A DNA stretch of 33,046 nt from Oscillospiraceae bacterium (GTDB taxonomy: Bacteria; Bacillota; Clostridia; Oscillospirales; Ruminococcaceae). The notes beneath the pieces are model-generated. The model did not search any database. It was not told where the DNA came from and was given only the letters and a program-made list of their open reading frames with translations. Location of the stretch: positions 1 to 33,046 of the forward strand of contig DOQG01000069.1 of assembly GCA_003512525.1 (NCBI GenBank), given 5' to 3'. The position numbers were made by a program, and so were the translations under genes. This document shows positions 1-8,214 of this stretch, piece by piece (position 1 is the first letter of the stretch; every line of letters begins with the position of its first letter).

Positions 1-205
1 GCGTTCTTTTTTGATAGTCGGTGACAGTGCAGTTACACCGATACACTCACGAAATTATTATCACCTAGTAAGCACGGAAACTGTTTTCAGCGTTGTTAGA
101 TGTAGATTTAATTGTACTGCTCCATTTACAATATAATGTGTTGTTGATTTAATGAATTTTCGACGAACTGAGGGCAATGATAAAATCACTGCCCTTTCGT
201 TTTAA
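1..205. other. Gene-free left edge with one hairpin
   Basis: No convincing gene lies here. A 44-codon frame open from the window edge on the plus strand (2-136) has no recognisable motif and could be chance. The only clear structure is the hairpin at 172-194. The right-hand gene enters from the other side and stops at 206, so this region is the 3' side of the cellulase gene and possibly of an unseen plus-strand gene to the left. Confidence 0.5.
172..200. terminator. Hairpin downstream of the GH5 gene, possibly bidirectional terminator
   Basis: GGGCAATGA and TCACTGCCC (172-194) form a 9-bp stem with one G-T pair and a 5-base AT loop. The T-rich tract (TTTCGTTTT) follows on the plus strand, so it looks more like a terminator for plus-strand transcripts. 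It sits 12 bases past the cellulase stop codon and could also end that minus-strand transcript, although no T-run follows on that side. Confidence 0.45.
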
Positions 206-1498
206 TTATTCGTCACTGCTGTTTTTAGATTCTGCCATGTCATTTTTCAGCTCATCAAGAATAGATTTATCCGACTTAAGACCGTCTACCGTGTATTCGC
301 CGTTAGATGCCGAAATAAGAGCATCTTTAACAAGCGGAAATCTCCATTCCAGATTGCGCCTGTCGAACAGTCCGAACAGTTCGCCGTTTCCGGTGAATGC
401 ACCGTTGTCCCACCATACACAAGGAACACCGATCGTATTCATCTTTGTAATGTAATATTTAGCCCATTCCGCACGGTATTTTTCATTATCCTTGCTTCTT
501 GCACCGAACTCTCCGATAATGACAGCCTGACCCTTATCGATAAATGTAGCTTTCAAAAGATCGGCAAGATTATCAATGTCGGTTGTAAATCCACCCTTGC
601 AGGCTATCCACTTATTTGCTTGCTTTGACTCTGCAAGAGCAAAATTGTACGGTATATAAGCATGAACCGAAACTATCAGCTTATCATCGTTTTCCGGGAT
701 TTTAAGCGCCTTAAGTGCGACCTCGCTCGATGATGCGGCATAGCCCGGTATCATAAGGTGACGGAGCTTGTTGTTGCCGCCAAGACTGCGGATAGTGGAT
801 ACAAAGTCAGCGTCCAGCTTGTTTACAACTTCTCTTGTAGCGTCACTGCCGCCTACCCATTCCTCGTCAGAGCCGATAACACGGGGTTCGTTAAGTCCCT
901 CAAATATAAGGTGCTCGTCATAGTTTTCAAAGTAGTTTCCTATCTGAGTCCATACCTTTTTAAGCCTGTCGCTTGCCGCCTCATAGTTATCCTCTGTGGG
1001 ATAGTGCCATGTTTCGTGATGGATATTGAGAATGACATACATATCGTTTTCCATTCCGTAGTCAACTACTTCCTTTACTCTGGCTAGCCACTCATCGCTT
1101 ATCTTATACTCCGGAGCTTCGCCTGTGCTCCAGTCCCACGTTGTTGGAACACGCAAAACATTGAAGCCTGCTTTCTTGATCTCGTCGATCATTTCTTTTG
1201 TGGTAACAGGATTGCCCCATGCCCGCTCTATCGTTTCGGGAGAAGAGCCTTTTGAGCTCTGTCCGCCGCCGTCAAGAGTATTACCAAGGCTCCAGCCTAT
1301 CTTCATATCCTTTACAAGCTCTGTAGAGCTTATATCCTTTATCTCACCCTGATGTGCGGTGATCACCTCATCCGTGCTTGTATCAGAGCCTGACTGTGTG
1401 CCCGATGTTTCGCTGTTACTGCAACCGCTTATTACAAGTGAACCAAGCAGCATTGTACACGATAACACTCCTGCTGCCGCCTTTTTAAATGAAAACAT
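206..1498 (-). CDS. GH5 endoglucanase (cellulase), lipoprotein
   Basis: Secreted glycoside hydrolase of family GH5, expected to cut beta-1,4-glucan (cellulose, possibly mannan or xyloglucan). The 430-residue protein starts with a lipoprotein signal (basic FKK, hydrophobic core, lipobox ISGC with Cys26), then a short Ser/Thr/Asp-rich spacer, then one TIM-barrel domain from about residue 58. Visible GH5 hallmarks are His160-His161, the acid/base motif Asn203-Glu204-Pro205, His279/Tyr281, and the nucleophile Glu330 in IIGEFGAR. No dockerin or carbohydrate-binding module follows, so it is probably tethered to the cell surface through the lipid. The start has AAGGAG seven bases upstream and lies 11 bases after hisE, the Shine-Dalgarno overlapping the hisE stop, which suggests cotranscription with hisI-hisE. 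The fold family is certain; the exact glucan is not. Confidence 0.93.
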   Translation of the reverse strand: MFSFKKAAAGVLSCTMLLGSLVISGCSNSETSGTQSGSDTSTDEVITAHQGEIKDISSTELVKDMKIGWSLGNTLDGGGQSSKGSSPETIERAWGNPVTTKEMIDEIKKAGFNVLRVPTTWDWSTGEAPEYKISDEWLARVKEVVDYGMENDMYVILNIHHETWHYPTEDNYEAASDRLKKVWTQIGNYFENYDEHLIFEGLNEPRVIGSDEEWVGGSDATREVVNKLDADFVSTIRSLGGNNKLRHLMIPGYAASSSEVALKALKIPENDDKLIVSVHAYIPYNFALAESKQANKWIACKGGFTTDIDNLADLLKATFIDKGQAVIIGEFGARSKDNEKYRAEWAKYYITKMNTIGVPCVWWDNGAFTGNGELFGLFDRRNLEWRFPLVKDALISASNGEYTVDGLKSDKSILDELKNDMAESKNSSDE

Positions 1499-1509
1499 AA
1501 TAACACTCC

Positions 1510-1848
1510 TTATGATAACTTGTCCGTTGTGTGGAACTGCTTCAAATTGCCTATCTTTTCGTTGCGCTCGCTGAGAACCTCTTCGACCTCAGACCATTCA
1601 AGCCCCCTGTCTGCACAGAGCACCATAACGTGATATAAAAGGTCGTTTATTTCGTTTTTAAGCTCGTCATTGTCGGCGTTCTTTGCGGCGATGATTGTTT
1701 CTGCGGCTTCCTCGCCTACCTTCTTGCATATCTTGTCTACGCCCTTGTCAAAAAGATAGCAAGTGTATGACTTTTCAGGTGCATTTCCCGCGTCATACTG
1801 TGCCTTTCTTGCCTTTATCACTTCAAAAATTTCTTCATAAACTGTCAT
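1510..1848 (-). CDS. hisE: Phosphoribosyl-ATP pyrophosphatase HisE
   Basis: Second step of histidine synthesis: hydrolyses phosphoribosyl-ATP to phosphoribosyl-AMP and pyrophosphate. The small all-alpha MazG-like fold is recognisable from the KVGEEAAETIIAAK helix followed by NEINDLLYH, carrying the acidic metal-binding residues. An in-frame ATG further upstream (1863) is possible, but the ATG at 1848 has GAGG six bases before it, directly follows the hisI stop (TGAAATG arrangement) and gives 112 residues, normal for free-standing HisE. HisI and HisE are separate proteins here, unlike the fused enzyme of enterobacteria. Confidence 0.93.
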   Translation of the reverse strand: MTVYEEIFEVIKARKAQYDAGNAPEKSYTCYLFDKGVDKICKKVGEEAAETIIAAKNADNDELKNEINDLLYHVMVLCADRGLEWSEVEEVLSERNEKIGNLKQFHTTDKLS

Positions 1849-1849
1849 T

Positions 1850-2179
1850 TCATACCTCATCATTTTTGTATATTTCTTTAAAGAAGCAGGTGTAGCTTCC
1901 TGTGTGGCAGGCAGGACCTGCGGGTTTTACTCTCACAAGCAGTGTATCATCATCGCAATCTGCGTGAATGTCGATTACCTTCTGCAAATTTCCCGATGTA
2001 GCACCCTTGTTCCAGAGCTCCTGTCTTGAACGGCTCCAGAACCATGTATAGCCGGTTTCAAGCGTCAACTTAAGGCTCTCCTTGTTCATATATGCGAGCA
2101 TAAGCACTGCACCTGTGTCAATGTCGGTGACAATTGCCGGTATAAGCTCGGCTTTCTTGAAGTATTTATCAAGATCCAT
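1850..2179 (-). CDS. hisI: Phosphoribosyl-AMP cyclohydrolase HisI
   Basis: Third step of histidine synthesis: opens the adenine ring of phosphoribosyl-AMP to give ProFAR. At 109 residues it matches the free-standing family. Visible are the core GAVLMLAYMNKESL, the WFWSRSR and LWNKGATSGN motifs, the acidic metal cluster around HADCDDD (72-78), and conserved cysteines Cys75, Cys91 and Cys98 that bind zinc in this family. AGGAG lies seven bases before the ATG. It is the first gene after the hisF terminator and has its own promoter, so hisI-hisE plus the cellulase form a separate or partly separate transcription unit. Confidence 0.95.
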   Translation of the reverse strand: MDLDKYFKKAELIPAIVTDIDTGAVLMLAYMNKESLKLTLETGYTWFWSRSRQELWNKGATSGNLQKVIDIHADCDDDTLLVRVKPAGPACHTGSYTCFFKEIYKNDEV

Positions 2180-2208
2180 CTGATTTCTCCTTTGTAAGTA
2201 ATAATCTT

Positions 2209-2237
2209 ATTATAATACCGATTGATGTAAAAAGCAA
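2209..2237 (-). promoter_or_regulatory. Sigma-A promoter for hisI-hisE-cellulase
   Basis: On the minus strand a perfect -10 box TATAAT (2214-2209) is preceded after 17 bases by TTGCTT (2237-2232), a weak -35 matching the first three consensus positions. It lies between the hisF terminator and hisI, about 30 bases before the hisI start, so it can restart transcription for the distal genes. Confidence 0.6.
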
Positions 2238-2247
2238 TAGTAAACAG

Positions 2248-2275
2248 GAAAAACGGGAGGTTATAAGCCTCCCGG
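2248..2275 (-). terminator. Rho-independent terminator after hisF
   Basis: Seven-base GC-rich stem CGGGAGG/CCTCCCG (2254-2260 with 2268-2274) with a 7-base AT loop, followed on the minus strand by TTTTTC. It begins nine bases after the hisF stop codon and should end most transcription of the hisZ-to-hisF block. Confidence 0.8.
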
Positions 2276-2283
2276 AATTGCTT

Positions 2284-3045
2284 TTAATCTACACGGCGCA
2301 CGGGTATATTGTTTTCTTCAAGATGTTCTTTTACCTGCGATACCGTAAGTTCTTTATAGTGGAACAGCGATGCCGCCAGTGCCGCAGACGCTTTTGTCTT
2401 TTGGAATACCTCCGAGAAATGATCAAGCGTACCGCAGCCGCCGCTTGCGATAACCGGTATCTTTACCACATCGCATACAGCATTCAGAAGCTCGATATCA
2501 AAGCCTGTTTTCATACCGTCTGTATCCATTGACGTAAGCAGTATTTCACCTGCACCGAGTTCTTCGGCTTTCTTTGCCCACTCGATAGCGTCTATATTCA
2601 TATCTATCCTGCCGCCGTTTACAACTACCGTCCAGCTGTCACCTTTTTTCTTTGCGTCAATTGCTACTACTACGCACTGACTGCCGAATATCTCGGCGGC
2701 ATCGTGGATAAGCTGAGGATTTCTTACAGCCGCAGAGTTCACCGACACCTTGTCCGCACCGCTTCTGAGCAGCTCTCTGAAATCGTCAACACTTGAAATT
2801 CCTCCGCCGACCGTCAGCGGAACGAATACACGCTGTGCTGTGCGGCGCACCACGTCAACCATAGTGCCTCTGCCCTCGTGGGTCGCAGTTATGTCAAGGA
2901 AGCATATCTCATCTGCACCCTGTGCATTGTACTCCTCGGCACATTCAACAGGGTCGCCGACTTCCTTTATTCCTACAAAGTTGATTCCCTTTACCACCTT
3001 GCCGTCACGAACATCAAGACAAGGTATAATTCTTTTTGCGAGCAT
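2284..3045 (-). CDS. hisF: Imidazole glycerol phosphate synthase cyclase subunit HisF
   Basis: With HisH it forms the glutamine-dependent synthase that turns PRFAR plus ammonia into imidazole glycerol phosphate and AICAR, the branch point with purine synthesis. The 253-residue (beta-alpha)8 barrel carries the catalytic pair Asp11 (CLDVRDG) and Asp130 (AIDAKKKG) and the phosphate-binding glycines of TVGGGI and IASGGCG. AAGGAA lies before the ATG. It is the last gene of the main his unit, directly followed by a terminator, and is separated from hisA by a membrane-protein gene. Confidence 0.97.
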   Translation of the reverse strand: MLAKRIIPCLDVRDGKVVKGINFVGIKEVGDPVECAEEYNAQGADEICFLDITATHEGRGTMVDVVRRTAQRVFVPLTVGGGISSVDDFRELLRSGADKVSVNSAAVRNPQLIHDAAEIFGSQCVVVAIDAKKKGDSWTVVVNGGRIDMNIDAIEWAKKAEELGAGEILLTSMDTDGMKTGFDIELLNAVCDVVKIPVIASGGCGTLDHFSEVFQKTKASAALAASLFHYKELTVSQVKEHLEENNIPVRRVD

Positions 3046-3062
3046 ATATGTTCCTTTCTTTT

Positions 3063-3689
3063 TCAGCTCTTTTTATTGCGGAAATACCCGAAACCAAGAC
3101 AGCAAACGGGTAAAAAGTATGCACACCATACCAAAAGCAGAACCGTGCCTGTCAGCGTATCGCCGTCACCGCCGTTAAACAGCGGAAACATCGGCACTAA
3201 AAAACATGACGGGAAAAATATTCCGTGTATCTTCAGCATAAGCGAGAGTGTTTTACCGTGCTTTTCTGTTTTATTAACAAGAAAGCCGGCGAAGAATGTC
3301 GACAATGCCATAAAGCCGTATCCGAGCAGATCATAATTGAAGAAAAGGCTTCCCGTATGACCGTAATCGATGATCGATAATATCTTTTCGTCAAGCCGGG
3401 GCGAAAGATTTACAGTTGTGCACTCGGCAAAGTAAACCAAAAATATCAGCGTAACATATATCGCCGCACATACAAGACTTACATTACCGCAAGCACGCTT
3501 TTCATTATCTTTGTTTGACCCTGAAACAGCGCACATAAAAAGCATAAACCCGAGTGCAATAAACATACTTGCAAAACACGAAAAAAACAAAGTGTTTACA
3601 AATATCCCTACTATCATACTGACCGCAAAGCACAGCACCGAAACTGAGCATACCGCCGAGCCTATAATACCGACAACACGGTTAGTCAT
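3063..3689 (-). CDS. Unknown multi-pass membrane protein inside the his operon
   Basis: I do not recognise a family. The predicted protein of 208 residues has about six hydrophobic segments (near 6-26, 32-52, 67-87, 117-137, 150-170 and 183-202), short polar loops, a fairly high cysteine content within membrane segments, and a basic C-terminus (RNKKS), consistent with an inner-membrane protein. The chosen ATG at 3689 overlaps the hisA stop by 8 bases (ATGACTAA) and has GAGG six bases upstream; an ATG four codons earlier is less well placed. The overlap with hisA and the 17-base gap to hisF mean it is made with the histidine enzymes. A role in transport or sensing is conceivable, but nothing in the sequence shows it. 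Confidence 0.8.
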   Translation of the reverse strand: MTNRVVGIIGSAVCSVSVLCFAVSMIVGIFVNTLFFSCFASMFIALGFMLFMCAVSGSNKDNEKRACGNVSLVCAAIYVTLIFLVYFAECTTVNLSPRLDEKILSIIDYGHTGSLFFNYDLLGYGFMALSTFFAGFLVNKTEKHGKTLSLMLKIHGIFFPSCFLVPMFPLFNGGDGDTLTGTVLLLVWCAYFLPVCCLGFGYFRNKKS

Positions 3690-4401
3690 TTGTTGCCTCA
3701 TAAAGCGCCTGCTTTAAATCAAGCGTTCCCTGATACAGCGACTTTCCGCATATCGTACCGTAAAGTCCGAGCTTTCTACAGGTGATAATGTCATCTATCG
3801 TATGCACGCCGCCGCTTGCTATGATATTCGCACTGCAAGCCTTATTTATCTCGTCAAGCTGAACGGCATTCACGCCCGACAGCGTTCCGTCCTTTGAAAT
3901 ATCGGTAAAGATTATGTACTTTACACCCTCGTCCGACATACGCTTTGCAAGCTCGGTGAAGTAAACGTCCGAGGTTTCAAGCCAGCCCTCAGTCGCAACA
4001 TAGCCGTTCTTAGCGTCAATTCCTACCGCTATCCTGTCGCCGTATTCCTTTACAGCGTCCTTTACAAGCTGAGGATTTTTGACAGCCGCAGAGCCGATTA
4101 TAACTCTTGACACACCGCCCGAAAGATACATTTCAACGGTATCAAGGTTTCTTATCCCTCCGCCGACCTCTACTTTAAGTCTTGTATTTTTCGCTACATC
4201 AAGGAAAATCTCCTTGTTTGCGGTGTTTGCATCCTTTGCTCCGTCAAGGTCAACCATATGTATCCACTGTGAGCCTGCCTGTTCAAAGCTCCTCGCTGTA
4301 TCCATATAGCTTTCCGCTACCTTGTGTGCAGTGCCGTAATCGCCTTTTACAAGACGCACACAGTTGCCGTCCTTTATATCAATTGCAGGTAGAATTATCA
4401 T
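3682..4401 (-). CDS. hisA: ProFAR isomerase HisA
   Basis: Fourth step of histidine synthesis: Amadori rearrangement of ProFAR to PRFAR. The 239-residue half-barrel-repeat (beta-alpha)8 protein has the catalytic aspartates Asp8 (PAIDIKDG) and Asp129 (GIDAKNG), and phosphate-binding motifs VEVGGGI and IIASGGV. It is homologous to HisF but distinguished by the MIILPAIDI start and the FTDISKDGTLSG segment. It overlaps the upstream zinc-ribbon gene by ATGA and the downstream membrane gene by 8 bases, so translation is coupled on both sides. Confidence 0.97.
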   Translation of the reverse strand: MIILPAIDIKDGNCVRLVKGDYGTAHKVAESYMDTARSFEQAGSQWIHMVDLDGAKDANTANKEIFLDVAKNTRLKVEVGGGIRNLDTVEMYLSGGVSRVIIGSAAVKNPQLVKDAVKEYGDRIAVGIDAKNGYVATEGWLETSDVYFTELAKRMSDEGVKYIIFTDISKDGTLSGVNAVQLDEINKACSANIIASGGVHTIDDIITCRKLGLYGTICGKSLYQGTLDLKQALYEATND

Positions 4402-4625
4402 TCGCCTTCGTTTTCCTTTCCTTGCTCTGCGGGGTCGCAGACAACAGTTTTATCTGCGTACAGTTCAACCTTTCCGCACTTTGTGCAGACATAAGCCGTG
4501 ACCGGACTTACAGCTACTCCGTAGCCTTCAAATTCGACCGACACCTGAGCCTGCAACGGAAGTAATCCGCCCGAGAAAAATCCCTGCTTCAGCTTTCCTC
4601 CGCATGAACATATCAGCTTATCCAT
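4398..4625 (-). CDS. Small zinc-ribbon protein between hisH and hisA
   Basis: A 75-residue soluble protein with two cysteine knuckles, Cys6-x-Cys8 and Cys47-x2-Cys50, separated by a beta-rich stretch (LPLQAQVSVEFEGYGVAVSPVTAYVCTKCG). It resembles small zinc-ribbon nucleic-acid-binding domains of the DUF6487 kind, though I am not sure of the family. The ATG at 4625 has AGGAG six bases upstream; a much earlier ATG would run into hisH and is rejected. The gene starts 25 bases after hisH and its stop overlaps the hisA start (ATGA), so it is coupled to hisA. The acidic tail (EQGKENEGE) is unlikely to be part of the zinc fold. Function unknown; it could be a local regulator or simply a passenger. 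Confidence 0.8.
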   Translation of the reverse strand: MDKLICSCGGKLKQGFFSGGLLPLQAQVSVEFEGYGVAVSPVTAYVCTKCGKVELYADKTVVCDPAEQGKENEGE

Positions 4626-4650
4626 AAGTAGCTCCTTTCTCACTTGCCGC

Positions 4651-5250
4651 TTAAAGTGACGCAAAAGTTTTAAGTATTCCGAGTCCCGTCTTGCCGCTCT
4701 TTTCGGGGTGGAACTGACAGCCGTATACATTGCCGCTCATAACAAGCGCAGGCACTTTCATACCGTAGTCGCAGTAAGCCGCAACATTCTTGCTGTCGGT
4801 CACAGCCGCATAAGAGTGTACAAAATATACATAATCGCCGTCATTTACGCTTTCGAGCAGCTTGCACGGCTCGTTCTTTTCAAGCGAGTTCCAGCCTATG
4901 TGCGGTATTACAAGGTCGTTTGCAGGGTGCATAAGCTCCACCGTACCCGGTATAAGCCCAAGCCCCTCGGTTTCGCCGAACTCATAGCTCTTGTCAAACA
5001 GCATCTGCATTCCAAGACAGATACCCATAAGCGGCTTTTTCTTTGCCTGCTCTTTTATCACTTCGGTAAGCCCTGCCTCGTCAAGCATCTTCATAGCGTC
5101 GGGGAACGCTCCCACACCGGGGAGTATCAGCTTATCCGCCGAAACAATATCCTCGACCTTACTTGATATATTGTTTTCCACACCGAGAAAATTCAATGCG
5201 TTCTGCACGCTGAACAGATTTCCTGCGCCGTAGTCGATTATCGTTATCAT
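4651..5250 (-). CDS. hisH: Imidazole glycerol phosphate synthase glutaminase subunit HisH
   Basis: Class I glutamine amidotransferase that releases ammonia for HisF. The 199 residues match the family. The triad is visible as Cys78 in GICLGMQ, His181 and Glu183 in CQFHPEKSG; the oxyanion region is PGVGAF. The start codon shares one base with the hisB stop (TAATG), so translation should be coupled to hisB. Confidence 0.96.
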   Translation of the reverse strand: MITIIDYGAGNLFSVQNALNFLGVENNISSKVEDIVSADKLILPGVGAFPDAMKMLDEAGLTEVIKEQAKKKPLMGICLGMQMLFDKSYEFGETEGLGLIPGTVELMHPANDLVIPHIGWNSLEKNEPCKLLESVNDGDYVYFVHSYAAVTDSKNVAAYCDYGMKVPALVMSGNVYGCQFHPEKSGKTGLGILKTFASL

Positions 5251-5825
5251 TATAATGTTCCTTTCGTGGAAACTACAGAGCCGTCCGAATTTTTCCTTAC
5301 GGCTGTTTTAAGTGCATAAGCCACCGCCTTGAACATCGACTCTATCTTGTGGTGGTCGTTCCTGCCGTAAACATTTTTAACGTGAAGCGTAATTCCCGCA
5401 TTGAAAGCAAACGCACGGAAAAACTCCTCCGTAAGGCAGTTATCGAACATACCCGTTCTGTCATCGGTAAACTCTGCGTCAAACACAAGATAAGGTCTGC
5501 CGCTTATATCGACCGCACAGAATGAGAGCGCCTCGTCCATAGGAACATATGCGCTTCCGAAACGCACGATACCGCTCTTGTCGCCAAGTGCCTCAGCCAG
5601 TGCCTTGCCAAGCACTATTCCGCAATCTTCTACCGTGTGATGTCCGTCAACGTACAGATCGCCGTCACACTTGAGCTTTAAATCAAATCCGCCGTGTACG
5701 GTAAGCGCCGTCAGCATATGGTCGAAAAATCCTATACCGCTGTCTATCTCGGCTTTTGAACTGCCGTAAACGTTAAGCTCCGCCTTTATATCGGTTTCCT
5801 TTGTCTTTCTTTCGATAACGCTCAT
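5250..5825 (-). CDS. hisB: Imidazoleglycerol-phosphate dehydratase HisB
   Basis: Sixth step: manganese-dependent dehydration of imidazole glycerol phosphate to imidazole acetol phosphate. The 191-residue single-function enzyme shows the duplicated metal-binding motifs, GFFDHML (His36), DGHHTVED (62-67), and NDHHKIE with the C-terminal FKAVAYAL. It lacks the phosphatase domain found fused to HisB in enterobacteria, and no histidinol phosphatase (HisJ/HisN type) is seen in the window, so that step must be encoded elsewhere. Confidence 0.96.
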   Translation of the reverse strand: MSVIERKTKETDIKAELNVYGSSKAEIDSGIGFFDHMLTALTVHGGFDLKLKCDGDLYVDGHHTVEDCGIVLGKALAEALGDKSGIVRFGSAYVPMDEALSFCAVDISGRPYLVFDAEFTDDRTGMFDNCLTEEFFRAFAFNAGITLHVKNVYGRNDHHKIESMFKAVAYALKTAVRKNSDGSVVSTKGTL

Positions 5826-5844
5826 ATTCTTATCCTTTCGGTAT

Positions 5845-6906
5845 TCAGCCGACTATTTCGGCAAGCTTTTCAAACACCTTGTCCATATTTTCCTTAGTGC
5901 CGATAGATATTCTGAGGTGATTATTGATTCTGGGCTTATTCCAATAGCGCACATATATACCCTGCTCTTTGAGCTTTGTGAAGATCTCCTTTGCAGGTAC
6001 GCTCTTATGCGAAGCGAAAATAAAGTTGCTCATTGAGTCGGGAAAAGTAAAGCCAAGCTCCGTAAGCCTTTTCTTGCTGTATTCTCTCGTATCGATTATT
6101 TTCTGTGTAGTCTTTTGGAAATACTCCTCGTCCTCTACAGCCGCCGCACCGCCGATAATCGACAGCGGATTCATCGTGTAGCTGTTTACCGAGAACTTTA
6201 CATCGCTGAGATACTTTATCAGCTTCTTACTGCCGATGGCAAAGCCTATTCTCATACCCGCCATAGAGCGTGACTTTGAGAACGTCTGTACTACGAGCAG
6301 ATTTTCATACTTGTCTATAAGCGGCAGACAGCTTGTTCCGCCGAAGTCTATATACGCTTCATCTATTACAACTACCGATGTGGGATTTGCCTTCAGTATC
6401 GCCTCTATCGTATCAAGGCTTTCAAGCACGCCTGTCGGTGCGTTGGGATTCGGTATGATTATACCGCCGTTGTCGCACTTGTAGTCATCGGGATTTATTG
6501 TAAAATCGTCCTTTAAAGGCACTGTACGGTACGGTATTCTGTAAAGATCCGCCCATACGTCATAGAACGAATATGTAATATCGGGGAAAAGTATCTCCTT
6601 GTCGGAATTGAAGAATGTAAGGAACGTCTGCGATATTACATCGTCAGAGCCTACACCGACAAACACCTGATCGCTGTCAACGCCGTAACGCTTAGCCAAT
6701 GCGTCAACAAGCAGTCCCGCTCTTGTATCGGGGTATAATCTCAGTGCGTCCTCGTTATATTCCTTGATAACCTTTTCTACCATAGGTGACGGCGGAAAAG
6801 GGTTTTCGTTAGTGTTCAGCTTTATTACATTGTCCGTCTTAGGCTGTTCGCCGGGTGTATACGGCTCGACCTTGCGGACACGCTGTTCCCATGTTGTATA
6901 GTTCAT
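5845..6906 (-). CDS. hisC: Histidinol-phosphate aminotransferase HisC
   Basis: Seventh step: PLP-dependent transfer of an amino group from glutamate to imidazole acetol phosphate. The 353-residue fold-type I aminotransferase shows LNTNENPFPPSP near the N-terminus, the cofactor-contacting Asn and Asp residues (PNPNAPTG and Asp182 in IDEAYIDF), the Schiff-base Lys211 in TFSKSRSMAGMRIG, and the C-terminal arginine in LRISIG. It starts three bases after the hisD stop codon, so the two are probably translated together. Confidence 0.95.
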   Translation of the reverse strand: MNYTTWEQRVRKVEPYTPGEQPKTDNVIKLNTNENPFPPSPMVEKVIKEYNEDALRLYPDTRAGLLVDALAKRYGVDSDQVFVGVGSDDVISQTFLTFFNSDKEILFPDITYSFYDVWADLYRIPYRTVPLKDDFTINPDDYKCDNGGIIIPNPNAPTGVLESLDTIEAILKANPTSVVVIDEAYIDFGGTSCLPLIDKYENLLVVQTFSKSRSMAGMRIGFAIGSKKLIKYLSDVKFSVNSYTMNPLSIIGGAAAVEDEEYFQKTTQKIIDTREYSKKRLTELGFTFPDSMSNFIFASHKSVPAKEIFTKLKEQGIYVRYWNKPRINNHLRISIGTKENMDKVFEKLAEIVG

Positions 6907-6909
6907 CTG

Positions 6910-8196
6910 TCAGTCCTCGAATCTTACCGTAATAGCGTTTGCGTGTGCTGTAAGTCTTTCACGATTTGCTATTCTTACAATATCCTCTTTAGCGCCATAC
7001 AGCTTTTCTCTTGTATAGTAGATATAGCTTGACTTCTTGATAAAGCTGTCAACTGAAAGCGGTGAGAAAAATCTCGCCGTACCGCTTGTCGGAAGAACGT
7101 GGTTAGGTCCTGCATAATAGTCGCCGAGCGGCTCAGGAGCGTATTCTCCGAGGAACAGCGAACCGCAGTTTGTAAGCTTTCCTATGTATTCGAGAGGATT
7201 TGCGGCAAGCACCTCAAGGTGCTCGGGAGCAATTTCGTTTGCTATCTCGCAAGCCTTGTCCATATCATCGCATATGATTATCGCACCGCAGTTATCAAGA
7301 GAGGTATTGATAATATCCTTTCTTGAAAGGTCTGCAACCTGTCTTTCGATCTCCTTTACTGTTTCATCGGCAACACGCTGACTTGTTGTTATAAGCACGG
7401 AGCTTGCTAGCTTGTCGTGTTCAGCCTGCGACATAAGATCAGCGGCGGCATATTTAGGGTTCGCCGTATCGTCCGCAACTATAAGAATTTCGCTCGGACC
7501 TGCTATCATATCGATATCGACCGTTCCGTAAAGGAGCTTCTTTGCGGTCGCTACGAAGATATTACCCGGACCTACTATCTTTGATACCTTGGGTATCTCC
7601 TCTGTGCCGAATGCCAGAGCCGCAACAGCCTGAGCACCGCCGCACATAAATATCTTGTCAACGCCGCACAGAGCCGCCGCCACAAGTATATCGTTGTTGG
7701 GCGTACCGTCCTTCATAGGAGGAGTTACCATAATGATCTCACCTACGCCTGCGATCTTTGCAGGGATAGCGTTCATAAGAACAGACGAAGGATAAGCCGC
7801 CGTGCCGCCCGGAACATATAAGCCTACCCTATCAAGACCTCTTACACGCTGACCTAAGATACAGCCGCTCTCGTCTGTCATCATATATCCGTTCTGCTTC
7901 TGACGTGTGTGGAACGCTGTAATATTCTCCTGAGCATTAAGCATGGAGTTTACAAAGTCGGGATCTGCGTTTGTAAGCGCGTCCTGTATGACCTCATCGG
8001 GTACTCTGTAATACTGCATATCGGGGCAGTCAAACTTAGCGGTATATTCCTTTACAGCCTCGTCACCTCTTGCGGCGACATCGTCTATAATTGCTCTTAC
8101 TGTCTTTTCGACCTCGGCATTTACCTCACTGCTGCGCTTTTTCATACCTGCGAGAAATTCCTTTTCACTGCCGTCTGCTTTGATAGTCTTTATCAT
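6910..8196 (-). CDS. hisD: Histidinol dehydrogenase HisD
   Basis: Final two oxidations, L-histidinol to L-histidine with two NAD+. The 428-residue length is standard. Zinc ligands Gln257, His260, Asp359 and His418 and the catalytic Glu325-His326 pair (IAPEHLEV) are all present, as is the glycine-rich VGPGN(I/F)FV segment. AAAGGA lies eleven bases ahead of the ATG. It follows hisG after an 18-base gap within the main his unit. Confidence 0.97.
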   Translation of the reverse strand: MIKTIKADGSEKEFLAGMKKRSSEVNAEVEKTVRAIIDDVAARGDEAVKEYTAKFDCPDMQYYRVPDEVIQDALTNADPDFVNSMLNAQENITAFHTRQKQNGYMMTDESGCILGQRVRGLDRVGLYVPGGTAAYPSSVLMNAIPAKIAGVGEIIMVTPPMKDGTPNNDILVAAALCGVDKIFMCGGAQAVAALAFGTEEIPKVSKIVGPGNIFVATAKKLLYGTVDIDMIAGPSEILIVADDTANPKYAAADLMSQAEHDKLASSVLITTSQRVADETVKEIERQVADLSRKDIINTSLDNCGAIIICDDMDKACEIANEIAPEHLEVLAANPLEYIGKLTNCGSLFLGEYAPEPLGDYYAGPNHVLPTSGTARFFSPLSVDSFIKKSSYIYYTREKLYGAKEDIVRIANRERLTAHANAITVRFED

Positions 8197-8214
8197 CTTA
8201 TTCTGCGTCCTTTC

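Noticed and set aside
2..136. Plus-strand frame of 44 codons open from the left edge
   Set aside because: No motif, no low-chance length, and no supporting context; an open stretch of this size is expected by chance.
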